Below are positions 8,965 to 17,931 of a stretch of 38,840 nucleotides of DNA, one piece after another. The notes below the pieces were generated by a model. It worked only from the letters and a program-made list of their open reading frames with translations. It searched no databases and had not been told where the DNA came from. A program made the translations under genes and the position numbers. Numbering within the stretch: position 1 is the stretch's first letter; each line of letters starts with the position of its first letter. This DNA comes from an uncultured Brachyspira sp. (GTDB lineage: Bacteria > Spirochaetota > Brachyspiria > Brachyspirales > Brachyspiraceae), in NCBI RefSeq assembly GCF_944393015.1, contig NZ_CALXYQ010000028.1, forward strand, positions 1 to 38,840. The letters run 5' to 3'.

Positions 8965-10749
8965 TTATCCTTTGTAAATATTTTCATCTAATTCTTCTTT
9001 AGAAAGTAGGGGAGTCATATCTTCCAATGAGCGACTTACCATTTTACCATTAGGAAGTTTTTCAGATGAAATTTTTGGTAAAAATAAATAATCTTTTTCT
9101 AAAATTACATTACAAAATACAGGACCATTAATATTTAAAATTTCATCTAGTACATTATTAATATTTTCTTTTTTATCTATGCAATAATATTTTAAATTAA
9201 ATGCTCTAGCAATAAACTCCCAATTAGGAAAAGATACACCGGAATTAAAATCACAACCTGTTCTTCTTTTAAAGAAATTATCCTGTGTTTGTCTAATAGA
9301 AGCATACTCATTATTATTATATAGAAACAATTTAATATTCAAGTTGTAATGAGAAATAGTCTGAAGTTCTTGAATATTCATCATTAAACTTCCATCACCT
9401 TCTAAACAAATAACATCTTTGTCTTTAGAAGCAACTGCTGCACCAATGGAAGCAGGCAAACCAAATCCCATAGCTGCACATCCAGAATTACAAAACATTC
9501 TATTATTTTCTCTAACTATTCCAACTTGAAATAGTGCTAGGCTAGGGGTAGCATTTGTACAAGTTACTATAGCATCATTGGATAGTTTATTAGTTAATTC
9601 ATAAGTAAAATAATATGGATTTACATCATTAGAAATAGTATATTCATTCAAAAGTTTAGAGTATTTATTTTTTATATTTAAAGCCCATTCTCTCCATTTT
9701 GTATGCTGTTTTATATTAATATTTTCTAATGACTCATTTAAAGTTTTAATAAATAAATTTACATCATTATTAATTTTTAAAGTATAATTTATAGTAGGTT
9801 TATTAAGTTCAGAATTATCTATATCTACACCTATAATATGCTTAGCATTTTTTGCAAAATTTTCATAATTATAGCTAATTTGTCTTATATTATTTCTTGA
9901 AGCTAAAGATAATACAACATCAGCATTTTGTAGGATAATATTTCCATATCTATTTCCAATTGTTCCTATACGACCTACATAATTTTTATTATCTGTAGGA
10001 ATTATATCAAATCCATTAAAAGTTGATAATACAGGAATGTCTAATTTATCTATTAATTTATAAAATTCATTTATAGAGTTAGAAAGTCTTATTCCATGAC
10101 CTGCTATAATAACAGGAGATTTTGCATTCTGCAATATATTTATAACTTCATCAATTTGATCTTTTATGATTGGTTTATTGATAGTTTCTGATTTATATTC
10201 TTCTAAATTATTTTCATCAATTTCTGAAGACTGAACATCCAAAGGTATATCCAACCAAACAGGACCTTTTCTTCCGGATTTTGCTATATGTATAGCTTTC
10301 TGTATTTCATACTTAATTTTTAATGGATCTTTAACCATTACAGCATATTTAGTAACAGGCTTAACTATATCTATAATATTTATTTCCTGATCGCCAAGCT
10401 GCCTTAAATTAAGTTCTCTACAAGATTCTATTGTAGTTTCAAATTTTACTTGTCCTGAAATATATAATACAGGAACAGAATCTAAATATTCACCAATAAC
10501 ACCTGTTAACGTATTTGTTCCTCCAGGTCCAGTAGTAACATTAACAACTGATAGATTTCCATTAATTCTACTATAACCATCAGCAGCTATTGCACAAGCC
10601 TGTTCATGATGGCAACATATAACATTAATATTTTTATTGTTTCCAACTGAATCATTAAGATGCATAGCTCCGCCACCGGAAACCATAAATACATCTTTTA
10701 TATTATACTCTTCATTTAGAAATTTAAATATAAAATCAGAAAGCTTCAT
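8965..10749 (-). CDS. Thiamine-diphosphate-dependent enzyme, acetolactate-synthase-like (possible YerE-type branched-sugar enzyme)
   Basis: 594 residues, ATG 10749 after AGGATTTGTT. It has the full three-domain layout of the acetolactate synthase family: the catalytic glutamate context HHEQACAIAADGYSR near 47-61, TTGPGGTN, a middle domain (PVIIAGHGIRLS), and the thiamine-diphosphate site GDGSLMMN followed about 26 residues later by NN (YNNNEYAS). Plain branched-chain amino-acid synthesis is unlikely inside this operon. In yersiniose synthesis the related YerE adds a two-carbon unit from pyruvate to CDP-4-keto-3,6-dideoxyglucose, the product of rfbFGH, and those three genes lie just upstream here. 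A role in branching a CDP-sugar is therefore my inference. It could instead act in series with the adjacent aldolase. Confidence 0.85.
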   Translation of the reverse strand: MKLSDFIFKFLNEEYNIKDVFMVSGGGAMHLNDSVGNNKNINVICCHHEQACAIAADGYSRINGNLSVVNVTTGPGGTNTLTGVIGEYLDSVPVLYISGQVKFETTIESCRELNLRQLGDQEINIIDIVKPVTKYAVMVKDPLKIKYEIQKAIHIAKSGRKGPVWLDIPLDVQSSEIDENNLEEYKSETINKPIIKDQIDEVINILQNAKSPVIIAGHGIRLSNSINEFYKLIDKLDIPVLSTFNGFDIIPTDNKNYVGRIGTIGNRYGNIILQNADVVLSLASRNNIRQISYNYENFAKNAKHIIGVDIDNSELNKPTINYTLKINNDVNLFIKTLNESLENINIKQHTKWREWALNIKNKYSKLLNEYTISNDVNPYYFTYELTNKLSNDAIVTCTNATPSLALFQVGIVRENNRMFCNSGCAAMGFGLPASIGAAVASKDKDVICLEGDGSLMMNIQELQTISHYNLNIKLFLYNNNEYASIRQTQDNFFKRRTGCDFNSGVSFPNWEFIARAFNLKYYCIDKKENINNVLDEILNINGPVFCNVILEKDYLFLPKISSEKLPNGKMVSRSLEDMTPLLSKEELDENIYKG

Positions 10750-10757
10750 AACAAATC

Positions 10758-11582
10758 CTATAAAACAGCTGCTGTGCTTTTATTATATTTAATTAAATTT
10801 TGTATAAGCATAGTTTTTAATCTAGTCTGTTCATAACCAGGATTATAATTATATTTTCTTAAGAAATGTTCAGTAGATAAATTACCATCATGCCATTTTC
10901 CGCCAAGTCCCATCATAGTAATATCGGTATATTTACAACCATAATGCAAAGCCACTTCCAAAAGCATTTCAGCAGTACCATTTTTATCATGTAAATGCAT
11001 ACCAGCCTCAACACCTTCTTCTCTACAAGCTTCCAAAGTATTTCTAACATATTCAGGTGTAAAAATACTTTCTGTATCAGCAAAATAAATTACAGATATT
11101 TCATGCTGTTTAGCAAATTTAGCAAACTCTCTATTTTTTTCTATAGTATTATGACCAGAACTTGTAAAATTAATAAATACTTCATATCCTAAATCTTTAA
11201 TTTCTTTTACATGCTTTTCTAAAACAGTAAAGTCAGTTTCACTAGATCTTGTAAGTATTCTAACTGTGTCTATAACGGTTTCTTTTTTTGGAAGCAAATC
11301 ACTTAAAGGTCTTTGAATATCCCTCATAGCAGAAAGTTTAACTGTATTTTTTGTAATTGAAAAAATGTTTTTTATTTCTTCATTATCTAAACTGCAATAG
11401 CGAAAATGTCCTCTATTAGGATCTGCTTCTTTATTATGAAAAAATCCTAATTCCAAATAATCAATACCGGCAGATTGTGCAAATTTATAATAATCTCTGC
11501 AAAAATCTTCATCAAAAAACCAACCTGTTTGATAACCAGCTTCTCTAAATGTACAATCAAATACTGTGATATTTCCTATCAT
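10758..11582 (-). CDS. HMG-CoA-lyase-like aldolase (DRE-TIM metallolyase)
   Basis: 274 residues; the ATG overlaps the rfbH stop in TAATG and has GGGAGG upstream. The N-terminal FDCTFREAGYQ is the DRE-type metal and substrate motif, and MHLHDKNGTAE supplies the HxH metal ligands. The length equals a single TIM barrel with no C-terminal communication domain, so it is a bare aldolase/lyase catalytic unit, like the aldolase part of 4-hydroxy-2-oxovalerate aldolases. It lies between the CDP-deoxysugar genes and the thiamine-diphosphate enzyme, 8 bases from the latter, so the pair probably act on the same oxo-acid or sugar intermediate. The actual substrate is unknown. Confidence 0.8.
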   Translation of the reverse strand: MIGNITVFDCTFREAGYQTGWFFDEDFCRDYYKFAQSAGIDYLELGFFHNKEADPNRGHFRYCSLDNEEIKNIFSITKNTVKLSAMRDIQRPLSDLLPKKETVIDTVRILTRSSETDFTVLEKHVKEIKDLGYEVFINFTSSGHNTIEKNREFAKFAKQHEISVIYFADTESIFTPEYVRNTLEACREEGVEAGMHLHDKNGTAEMLLEVALHYGCKYTDITMMGLGGKWHDGNLSTEHFLRKYNYNPGYEQTRLKTMLIQNLIKYNKSTAAVL

Positions 11583-12889
11583 TATTTTCCTCCCAAATTC
11601 GATATAAAATCTCCAATAGTAAGTTCAACATAATCAATCATGGAATCATCAATTCCAGGATAAACCCCAATCCAAAAAGTATTATTCATAATAAAATCAG
11701 AATTTATTAAATCACCTATTACTCTATAATTTCTTCCTATCATATAAGGTTGTTTAACAATATTGCCGGCAAATAATAGTCTAGTTCCTATTTTATTTTC
11801 ATTTAAATATTTTACTAAATCATTTCTACTAAAAGGTGCATCAGGTTTTACACTTATAAGAAAACCAAACCAAGAAGGATCACTATTTTCTTGGGCTTTA
11901 GGTAGAATTAAATACTTACTAAATTTTTCTAGTTTACTGCTTATTTTTTTGAAATTATCTTTTCTTTTTTCTATAAAACTATTTATTTTTCTAAGCTGAG
12001 CGACACCGCATGCTGCCTGCATATCTGTGATTTTTAAGTTATAACCTAAATGTGAATATGTATATTTATGATCATAACCTTCAGGTAAATCACCTAATTT
12101 TTGTGAAAACCTTTGTTTACAAGTATCATCACATCCTGGAGCACACCAACAATCACGTCCCCAATCTCTAATACTTTCCATAGCTTTTTTTAAAATAGGG
12201 TTGTTTGTAAGTACTGCTCCGCCTTCACCCATAGTTATATGATGAGCTGGATAAAAACTTAATGTTGCAATGTCTCCAAATGTTCCAACTTTTTGATTAT
12301 TATAAGTACTTCCTAAAGCATCGCAGCAATCTTCTATGAACCACAAATTATACTTATCACAAAATTCCTTTACTCTTTGTATATTAAATGGATTTCCTAA
12401 AGTATGTGCTAAAATAACAGCTTTGGTTTTTTCACTTTTAGCTTTTTCTAATTCTTCAACATTTACATTATATGTTTCTAATTCAACATCAACAAATACA
12501 GGAATTAAATTATTTTGCATTATTGGATTAACAGTAGTCGGAAAACCAGCAGCTACTGTTATAACTTCATCACCAGGCTTCAATGCTCTTTCTTTAAGTA
12601 AATGGCTAGTTAAACTACTAATTGCTATCAGATTAGCAGAAGAGCCTGAATTACAAGTAAGACAATATTTTAATCCAAAAAACTCTCTTAATTCCTTTTC
12701 AAATTCATCATTATATCTATAAGTAGTGAGATGAAAATCTAAAGCACTATCAACTAATGTAGCAATATCATCTTCATCAAACACTCTGCCAGAAACAGGT
12801 ACAGAACTTACACCTTTAATAAATTCTTTTTTAGCATATTCATTTCTAGCATACTCTTTTACTAAATTTAATATTTCATTTCTATCCAT
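11582..12889 (-). CDS. rfbH: CDP-4-keto-6-deoxyglucose-3-dehydrase (RfbH/DdhC)
   Basis: 435 residues, ATG 12889. The PLP fold resembles aspartate aminotransferase, but the expected lysine position is histidine ([15 protein letters not shown]), the RfbH/DdhC hallmark. The cysteine-rich insert [14 protein letters not shown], specific to this family, holds the 2Fe-2S cluster. The enzyme removes the C3 hydroxyl of CDP-4-keto-6-deoxyglucose together with a ferredoxin-type reductase, giving CDP-4-keto-3,6-dideoxyglucose. No dedicated reductase (DdhD) gene is visible in the window, so electrons must come from a partner elsewhere. The gene follows rfbG by 6 bases and its Shine-Dalgarno overlaps that gene's stop. 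Confidence 0.93.
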   Translation of the reverse strand: MDRNEILNLVKEYARNEYAKKEFIKGVSSVPVSGRVFDEDDIATLVDSALDFHLTTYRYNDEFEKELREFFGLKYCLTCNSGSSANLIAISSLTSHLLKERALKPGDEVITVAAGFPTTVNPIMQNNLIPVFVDVELETYNVNVEELEKAKSEKTKAVILAHTLGNPFNIQRVKEFCDKYNLWFIEDCCDALGSTYNNQKVGTFGDIATLSFYPAHHITMGEGGAVLTNNPILKKAMESIRDWGRDCWCAPGCDDTCKQRFSQKLGDLPEGYDHKYTYSHLGYNLKITDMQAACGVAQLRKINSFIEKRKDNFKKISSKLEKFSKYLILPKAQENSDPSWFGFLISVKPDAPFSRNDLVKYLNENKIGTRLLFAGNIVKQPYMIGRNYRVIGDLINSDFIMNNTFWIGVYPGIDDSMIDYVELTIGDFISNLGGK

Positions 12890-12895
12890 ATTTTA

Positions 12896-13960
12896 TTAAC
12901 CTTCAATATATTCTTTTATTTGCTTGCTAGCAATAGTATTCAAATCATTATTGTTTAAATATTCTTTGTACCAAATAGCAGTTTGTCTTATTGCTTCCTC
13001 TGTATTAAATTTCTCATTCCATCCCAATTCTTTTCTAGCAAGAGAAGAATCCAATCTCAACATATTCATTTCTTTTTTATTTGTATCTTGTATATTTATT
13101 TTATAACTTCCTTTTCCAATATTATCTATGAAACATTTTGTTATATATTCAACAGTAAATTTATTTCCTTCATCTATAGGAGCAAAATTATAACTATCAG
13201 ATATATTATTTTTATTAATTATATTATAAGCAAGCAATAAATATCCATATAAGACATCTAATACATGCTGCCATGGTCTTACACTATTTGGATTTCTTAA
13301 TTCTACAGGAATATTTTTTTCTATAGATCTTACTATATCAGGAATTATTCTATTATCAGCAAAGTCTCCTCCGCCTATAACATTACCAGCTCTTGCACTT
13401 ACGATTGATATGTTATTAAAAAATGACTTCCTGTAACTTTTTATAGCTATCTCAGAACATGCTTTAGAAGCAGAGTAGGGATCATGACCACCCAAAGAAT
13501 CATTTTCTCTATATCCCCAAACCCATTCTTTGTTGTCATAAACCTTATCTGTTGTAATCATAACAGCACATTCTAAATTATTTAATTCTCTCATAGACTC
13601 CATCAAATTAATAGTACCAATCACATTAGTTTCAAATGTATATACTGGATTATTATAACTATCTATCACTAATGGCTGTGCTGCTAAATGAAAAATTATA
13701 TCGGGATTAATATTTAAAACTGTCTTTTTTATCTTATCTAAATCTCTAATATCTAATATATAAGAGTTTAATTGTTTATCCAAATTCAACAAATTATACA
13801 AAGATAAATCATTAGCTTTCAATGATATTCCGCTTACATCGGCACCTATCTCTAATAACAATTTTGATAGCCAACTTCCTTTAAATCCTGTATGACCAGT
13901 AATTAAAATATTTTTATTTTTGAATACTTCAAATATTTTTTTTATTTCCAAAGTTTCCAT
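12896..13960 (-). CDS. rfbG: CDP-glucose 4,6-dehydratase
   Basis: 354 residues, ATG 13960, overlapping the 3' end of rfbF by 19 bases. Extended SDR with ITGHTGFKGSWLS at the NAD-binding turn (the HTGFKGSWL form is characteristic of RfbG/DdhB), TDKVY, and YSASKACSE giving Y-x3-K. It converts CDP-glucose to CDP-4-keto-6-deoxyglucose in the cytoplasm. Length is normal for the family. It is the second step of the rfbF-G-H block. Confidence 0.93.
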   Translation of the reverse strand: METLEIKKIFEVFKNKNILITGHTGFKGSWLSKLLLEIGADVSGISLKANDLSLYNLLNLDKQLNSYILDIRDLDKIKKTVLNINPDIIFHLAAQPLVIDSYNNPVYTFETNVIGTINLMESMRELNNLECAVMITTDKVYDNKEWVWGYRENDSLGGHDPYSASKACSEIAIKSYRKSFFNNISIVSARAGNVIGGGDFADNRIIPDIVRSIEKNIPVELRNPNSVRPWQHVLDVLYGYLLLAYNIINKNNISDSYNFAPIDEGNKFTVEYITKCFIDNIGKGSYKINIQDTNKKEMNMLRLDSSLARKELGWNEKFNTEEAIRQTAIWYKEYLNNNDLNTIASKQIKEYIEG

Positions 13961-14736
13961 GGAGCATTACCTTTATTCCACATTTCTTCCAATATAGATT
14001 TATCTCTTTGAGTATCCATACATTGCCAAAAACCATCATGTTTAAATGCCATAAGCTCATTATTACTTGATAACTTTCTTAAAGGCTCCTGTTCAAATAC
14101 TGTATTATCATCACCTAAATAATCAAAAACATCATTATTCAATATAAAAAAACCACCGCTTATATAAGCATTATCACCTCTAGGTTTTTCTATAAAGCTA
14201 GATACATGGTTATTATTTTCTATTTTTAATGCCCCAAATCTAGCTGGAGGATACACAGCTCCTATAGTGGCTATTTTTTTATGCTTCTTATGGAATTCAA
14301 TCTCATCATTTATATTAATATTTGATACTCCATCACCATAGGTGAAACAAAAACTAGCTTCATCTTTTAAATATGGGTAAGCTCTTTTCAATCTTCCGCC
14401 TGTCATAGTATTTTCTCCAGTATCCACTAGTTCTATAACCCAATTTTCTTCTTCAAAAGAGTTATTACTGTCTTTTTTAATAGAAGATGAACTATTATTT
14501 TTAAAATCTATTTTCATATCATATAAATGTCTTCTATAATTATCAAAAAATTCTTTAATCATATAACCTTTATAGCCCAACAGTATTACAAAATCATTAA
14601 TACCAAAATGGGAATAATATTTCATTATATGCCATATAATTGGTCTACCACCTATTTCAACTAGAGGTTTTGGTCTTATTGTTGTTTCTTCTCCCAATCT
14701 TGTACCAAGACCTCCAGCTAATATAACTGTTTTCAT
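13942..14736 (-). CDS. rfbF: Glucose-1-phosphate cytidylyltransferase
   Basis: 264 residues, ATG 14736 with GGGG upstream. The N-terminus has the nucleotidyltransferase signature AGGLGTRLGEETTIRPKP, followed by WHIMKYYSHFGINDF and FCFTYGDGVSN (metal-binding aspartate). It makes CDP-glucose from CTP and glucose-1-phosphate, the first committed step for CDP-3,6-dideoxyhexoses. It is the first gene of the minus-strand operon, and expression of the whole branch probably begins just upstream. Confidence 0.94.
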   Translation of the reverse strand: MKTVILAGGLGTRLGEETTIRPKPLVEIGGRPIIWHIMKYYSHFGINDFVILLGYKGYMIKEFFDNYRRHLYDMKIDFKNNSSSSIKKDSNNSFEEENWVIELVDTGENTMTGGRLKRAYPYLKDEASFCFTYGDGVSNININDEIEFHKKHKKIATIGAVYPPARFGALKIENNNHVSSFIEKPRGDNAYISGGFFILNNDVFDYLGDDNTVFEQEPLRKLSSNNELMAFKHDGFWQCMDTQRDKSILEEMWNKGNAPWKLWK

Positions 14737-14873
14737 TTAGAACCCCATATTTATTATCATAATTATAATTATTGGAAAATAGTATATTTATTATCTTTTT
14801 TATGATATAAAATAATAAACGAAAATATATTAGAATATGCGTATTTTAGATAAATAAATAGATTGTTTTGTTC

Positions 14874-14901
14874 TTGACATTTTATTTTTATAAGTTATAA
14901 T
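14874..14901 (+). promoter_or_regulatory. Sigma70-type promoter TTGACA-16-TATAAT
   Basis: Perfect consensus boxes TTGACA (14874-14879) and TATAAT (14896-14901), separated by 16 bases. The expected start of transcription is near 14908, 59 bases before the first gene of the plus-strand operon. Confidence 0.75.
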
Positions 14902-14907
14902 AAATTA

Positions 14908-14940
14908 ATTAGTGAAATTTTAATATTAAATTCCACTAAT
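14908..14940 (+). other. Inverted repeat at the predicted 5' end of the plus-operon mRNA
   Basis: Arms ATTAGTGAAATTT (14908-14920) and AAATTCCACTAAT (14928-14940) pair at 12 of 13 positions around a 7-base loop. It starts at the predicted first nucleotide of the transcript, so it could protect the 5' end, or be an operator in the DNA. Confidence 0.5.
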
Positions 14941-14966
14941 TATAATTATGATAATTTTAGGTACAT

Positions 14967-16178
14967 ATGAATAAAATAAATTATTATTTTTCTGTGATTA
15001 TACCTGTATATAATACAGAAAAATATTTAAAAAGATGTATAAATAGTATTATCAATCAGACATTTCCTGATTTTGAAATTATAATAATTGATGATTGTTC
15101 TAATGGAAATTGTAAAGAAATTACTGATTCATATAAAGATGAAAGAATAATATATATAAAACATGAAAAAAATAGGGGGACTCTATCAGCTAGAAAAACA
15201 GGAAGTATAAATTCAAACGGTCAATATATTACATATATAGATCCTGATGATGAATTGGAGTTAAATGCATTAGAAAAAGTATACAATACTTTAAAAGATA
15301 ATAATTATGATGTGATTCAATTTAGTGTAAAATCTATATCACTAAATCAAAATAAAAAAGAAAGATTAAAAGAAGAAAAAAGAGTTTCTTGGTATCTTTC
15401 TACTAAAAGAAGCGATATAGATAATAATTACTTATTAAATGAAGTTTTAAATGAAAATATATCACATAATATATGGGCTAAATTTTTTAAATCTTCTATA
15501 GTAAAAAAGGCTATTACATATATACCTGATAGTCATATAATATTTTCTGAAGATATGCTTCAATGTTTGATATTTTTTTATTTTGTTAAATCATATAAAG
15601 CTATTGGTGATGAGCTATATATATATCATTGTGATTTAAGTTATAGTAATAAGAATGTAGAATCTCTTACAAAAGATAGATTTAATAAAATGTGTATGGA
15701 TTCTAAAAATTCATTAAATGAGTTCCACAATTTTTTAATAAAAATGAATGATGATATTTTATATCAATATGATTATATAAAATTAGCATATAATCAATAT
15801 AAATTCTTGTTGTGTAAAATAAATAATGATGATACTGAATATAAATCAATATTAGATAAATATTTTGATAATGATTTTTTAAAGGAATACAACAAATATA
15901 AATATCATTATAATTATTATTTAAAAACAGAAGAAAAATTAAAAAATATAAATAATAAACTATTACCTTATTTCTTTTCTATAATAATAGATGGATTTTA
16001 TACAAGCATTAGAATATTTGGGATTAACATAAACATTAAAAATAATAAAAATTATAGTACTCCTATAGTTATAACTTTTAGTAACATATTAAGAGTTTTA
16101 TTTTCTATACAATTTTCTAAACAAAATACAAAAATAAATCTTTTAGGATTTAATTTTGTAATTGAAAAACGGGGATAA
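14967..16178 (+). CDS. GT2 family glycosyltransferase
   Basis: 403 residues, first gene of the plus operon. ATG 14967 has only a weak AGG site. GT-A family 2 motifs: FSVIIPVYNTEKYLKRC at 8-24, IIIDDCS, and the DPDDE metal site near 92-96. The C-terminal third is lysine/asparagine-rich and ends in two short hydrophobic-basic modules (RIFGININIKN and LLGFNFVIEKRG) of the tag type shared by other GTs of the locus. The stop overlaps the ribosome site of the next gene. The transferred sugar cannot be deduced. Confidence 0.87.
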   Translation: MNKINYYFSVIIPVYNTEKYLKRCINSIINQTFPDFEIIIIDDCSNGNCKEITDSYKDERIIYIKHEKNRGTLSARKTGSINSNGQYITYIDPDDELELNALEKVYNTLKDNNYDVIQFSVKSISLNQNKKERLKEEKRVSWYLSTKRSDIDNNYLLNEVLNENISHNIWAKFFKSSIVKKAITYIPDSHIIFSEDMLQCLIFFYFVKSYKAIGDELYIYHCDLSYSNKNVESLTKDRFNKMCMDSKNSLNEFHNFLIKMNDDILYQYDYIKLAYNQYKFLLCKINNDDTEYKSILDKYFDNDFLKEYNKYKYHYNYYLKTEEKLKNINNKLLPYFFSIIIDGFYTSIRIFGININIKNNKNYSTPIVITFSNILRVLFSIQFSKQNTKINLLGFNFVIEKRG

Positions 16179-16182
16179 TATT

Positions 16183-17931
16183 GTGATAAAACCTAATCCA
16201 TTAATATCAATAATAATACCTGTTTATAATGGTGAGAATTATATAAAAGATGCTATAAATAGTGCCTTTAATCAAACTTATAAAAATATAGAAATAATAG
16301 TAGTTGATGACGGTTCTAAAGATAATACAGCAAATATTATCAAAGGTTTTGAAAATAAAGTAAAATATATTTATAAAAATAATGGTGGGGTAGCTAGTGC
16401 ATTGAATTGTGGTATAAAATCATCAAAAGGAGATTACATATCTTGGTTGTCCCATGATGATGTTTATTATCCTAATAAAATAGAAGAAGAAGTAAATGAA
16501 TTAAAAAATGTAGATGAAAAGACTGTAATATATTCTGGTTTTGAATTTGTTAATGAAAAATTAGAATTAATAACTGTATTTGAAAATTCAAGTAAAACAG
16601 AATATAGAAGATTAAACAATAATTTTTATTCTATATTATTATCTGATATAGGCGGATGCACATTACTAATACCAAAAGAAGTATTTAATAATGTTGGTTT
16701 TTTCGATGAAAAACTCTTATGTGTGCAAGATTATGATTTTTGGTTTAGGATGTTTAGATATGGATATAAAGTAAAATATATACCTAAAGTTTTATTGCAA
16801 TATAGAATGCATGGAAAGCAGGATAGTAATTCAAAGAAAGATTTTCTAAGAAATGAAGGAAATGAAGTATGGATCAATATGTTAAAAAATATAAATGATA
16901 ATGAATATCAAGGTATATTTTTTAACAAATACAATGTTTTAAGTAAAATAAAAAACAGAATGCTAAATTCATTATATGATAAGCTTATAAAGTTTATAGA
17001 TAATGAACTAGAAATTTATAAAGAAAATAATAGGCAGTATTATTCTAAAAATAATAAAATTTCTATTTTGATTAATATTTATAATAAAAATTATGATAAT
17101 ATTGATTTTATTATTAATTCTATTATAGAACAAAATTATGATGATATAGAAATAATATTTATAACAAATCATAAGTTGAATATTGATTTTAATATAGACT
17201 ATAAAATTTTTAATCCTGAAAAAGATAATAATATCATAGATATAATAAATGGAAATTTTATACAATTTATAAATAATAATGAAATTTTACTAAAAAACAA
17301 ATTACATTCACAAATAAATGAATTTATAGAAGATCCATCTATAGATATATCATATTCAAATTTTTATTACTTTGATAAAGATAATAAAAAGACATATCCA
17401 CAATTAGAGTCCTTAAGTTTTAATGAAGATAAACAATTTGAGGATATGCTATATCTTTGGAACAATCCAATATATATACCATTATGTAGTATGCTTATAA
17501 AAAGAAAATTATTAGACAAAATAAATATGATATATAACAATGATTACTATATAGTTATGCAATTATCTTTTTATGGAAAAATGAAATTAATAAATCAATA
17601 TTTTTTTTATTCTATTAATAATATAAAAACTACAAATTATTACAATCAAATAGAAAATGAAATTAATAATAATAAATTAATATTAAATAGATTTAAAGAC
17701 TATATATTACTAGATGATTTTTATTTATATAGAAGCAAATTTTTAAAAGATTATTCACTAAAAAATACTGACAAAAAAAAGTGCATACCATTCAAAATAG
17801 ATTCTAATATAAGTTATTTATATATATATATATTTAATATAAAAATAGTTCTGAAAAGAAGTAAAAAACTTCTTTATAGAATATTTCTCTTCTTATATCT
17901 TTTACTAAATAAAAATAGGAAAAACAAATGA
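16183..17931 (+). CDS. Glycosyltransferase with two GT2-like domains
   Basis: I choose GTG 16183 as the start (582 residues) because GGGGA lies seven bases before it; an in-frame TTG at 16162 has no site. The first domain (SIIIPVYNGENYIKDA, VVDDGSKDNT, LSHDDVYY) is a complete GT2. A second, weaker GT2-like domain begins near residue 285 (ISILINIYNKNYDNI) but lacks a clear DxD, so it may be non-catalytic or bind acceptor. The C-terminus has the IYIFNIKIVLKRSKK tag. The stop TGA overlaps the next start in ATGA, indicating coupled translation. Confidence 0.8.
   Translation: MIKPNPLISIIIPVYNGENYIKDAINSAFNQTYKNIEIIVVDDGSKDNTANIIKGFENKVKYIYKNNGGVASALNCGIKSSKGDYISWLSHDDVYYPNKIEEEVNELKNVDEKTVIYSGFEFVNEKLELITVFENSSKTEYRRLNNNFYSILLSDIGGCTLLIPKEVFNNVGFFDEKLLCVQDYDFWFRMFRYGYKVKYIPKVLLQYRMHGKQDSNSKKDFLRNEGNEVWINMLKNINDNEYQGIFFNKYNVLSKIKNRMLNSLYDKLIKFIDNELEIYKENNRQYYSKNNKISILINIYNKNYDNIDFIINSIIEQNYDDIEIIFITNHKLNIDFNIDYKIFNPEKDNNIIDIINGNFIQFINNNEILLKNKLHSQINEFIEDPSIDISYSNFYYFDKDNKKTYPQLESLSFNEDKQFEDMLYLWNNPIYIPLCSMLIKRKLLDKINMIYNNDYYIVMQLSFYGKMKLINQYFFYSINNIKTTNYYNQIENEINNNKLILNRFKDYILLDDFYLYRSKFLKDYSLKNTDKKKCIPFKIDSNISYLYIYIFNIKIVLKRSKKLLYRIFLFLYLLLNKNRKNK

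Larger units (their letters stand above)
14737..14966. promoter_or_regulatory. Divergent promoter region between the two glycan operons
   Basis: 230 bases with no gene, lying between rfbF (minus) and a GT2 gene (plus). It holds a good plus-strand promoter (14874-14901), a 5'-leader hairpin (14908-14940) and, on the minus strand, a possible -10 TATACT at 14781-14786 without a convincing -35. Both operons therefore probably start here. Confidence 0.6.

Noticed and set aside
12336..12722. 128-residue plus ORF antisense to rfbH
   Set aside because: A shadow frame of a well-conserved gene, with no start signals.
16162..16182. TTG start for the double GT2 gene
   Set aside because: GTG 16183 has GGGGA at ideal spacing; TTG 16162 has no site and would overlap the previous gene.
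17819..17835. TA-rich run (TATATATA) in a GT gene as a phase-variable tract
   Set aside because: Short, imperfect, and expected at this base composition.
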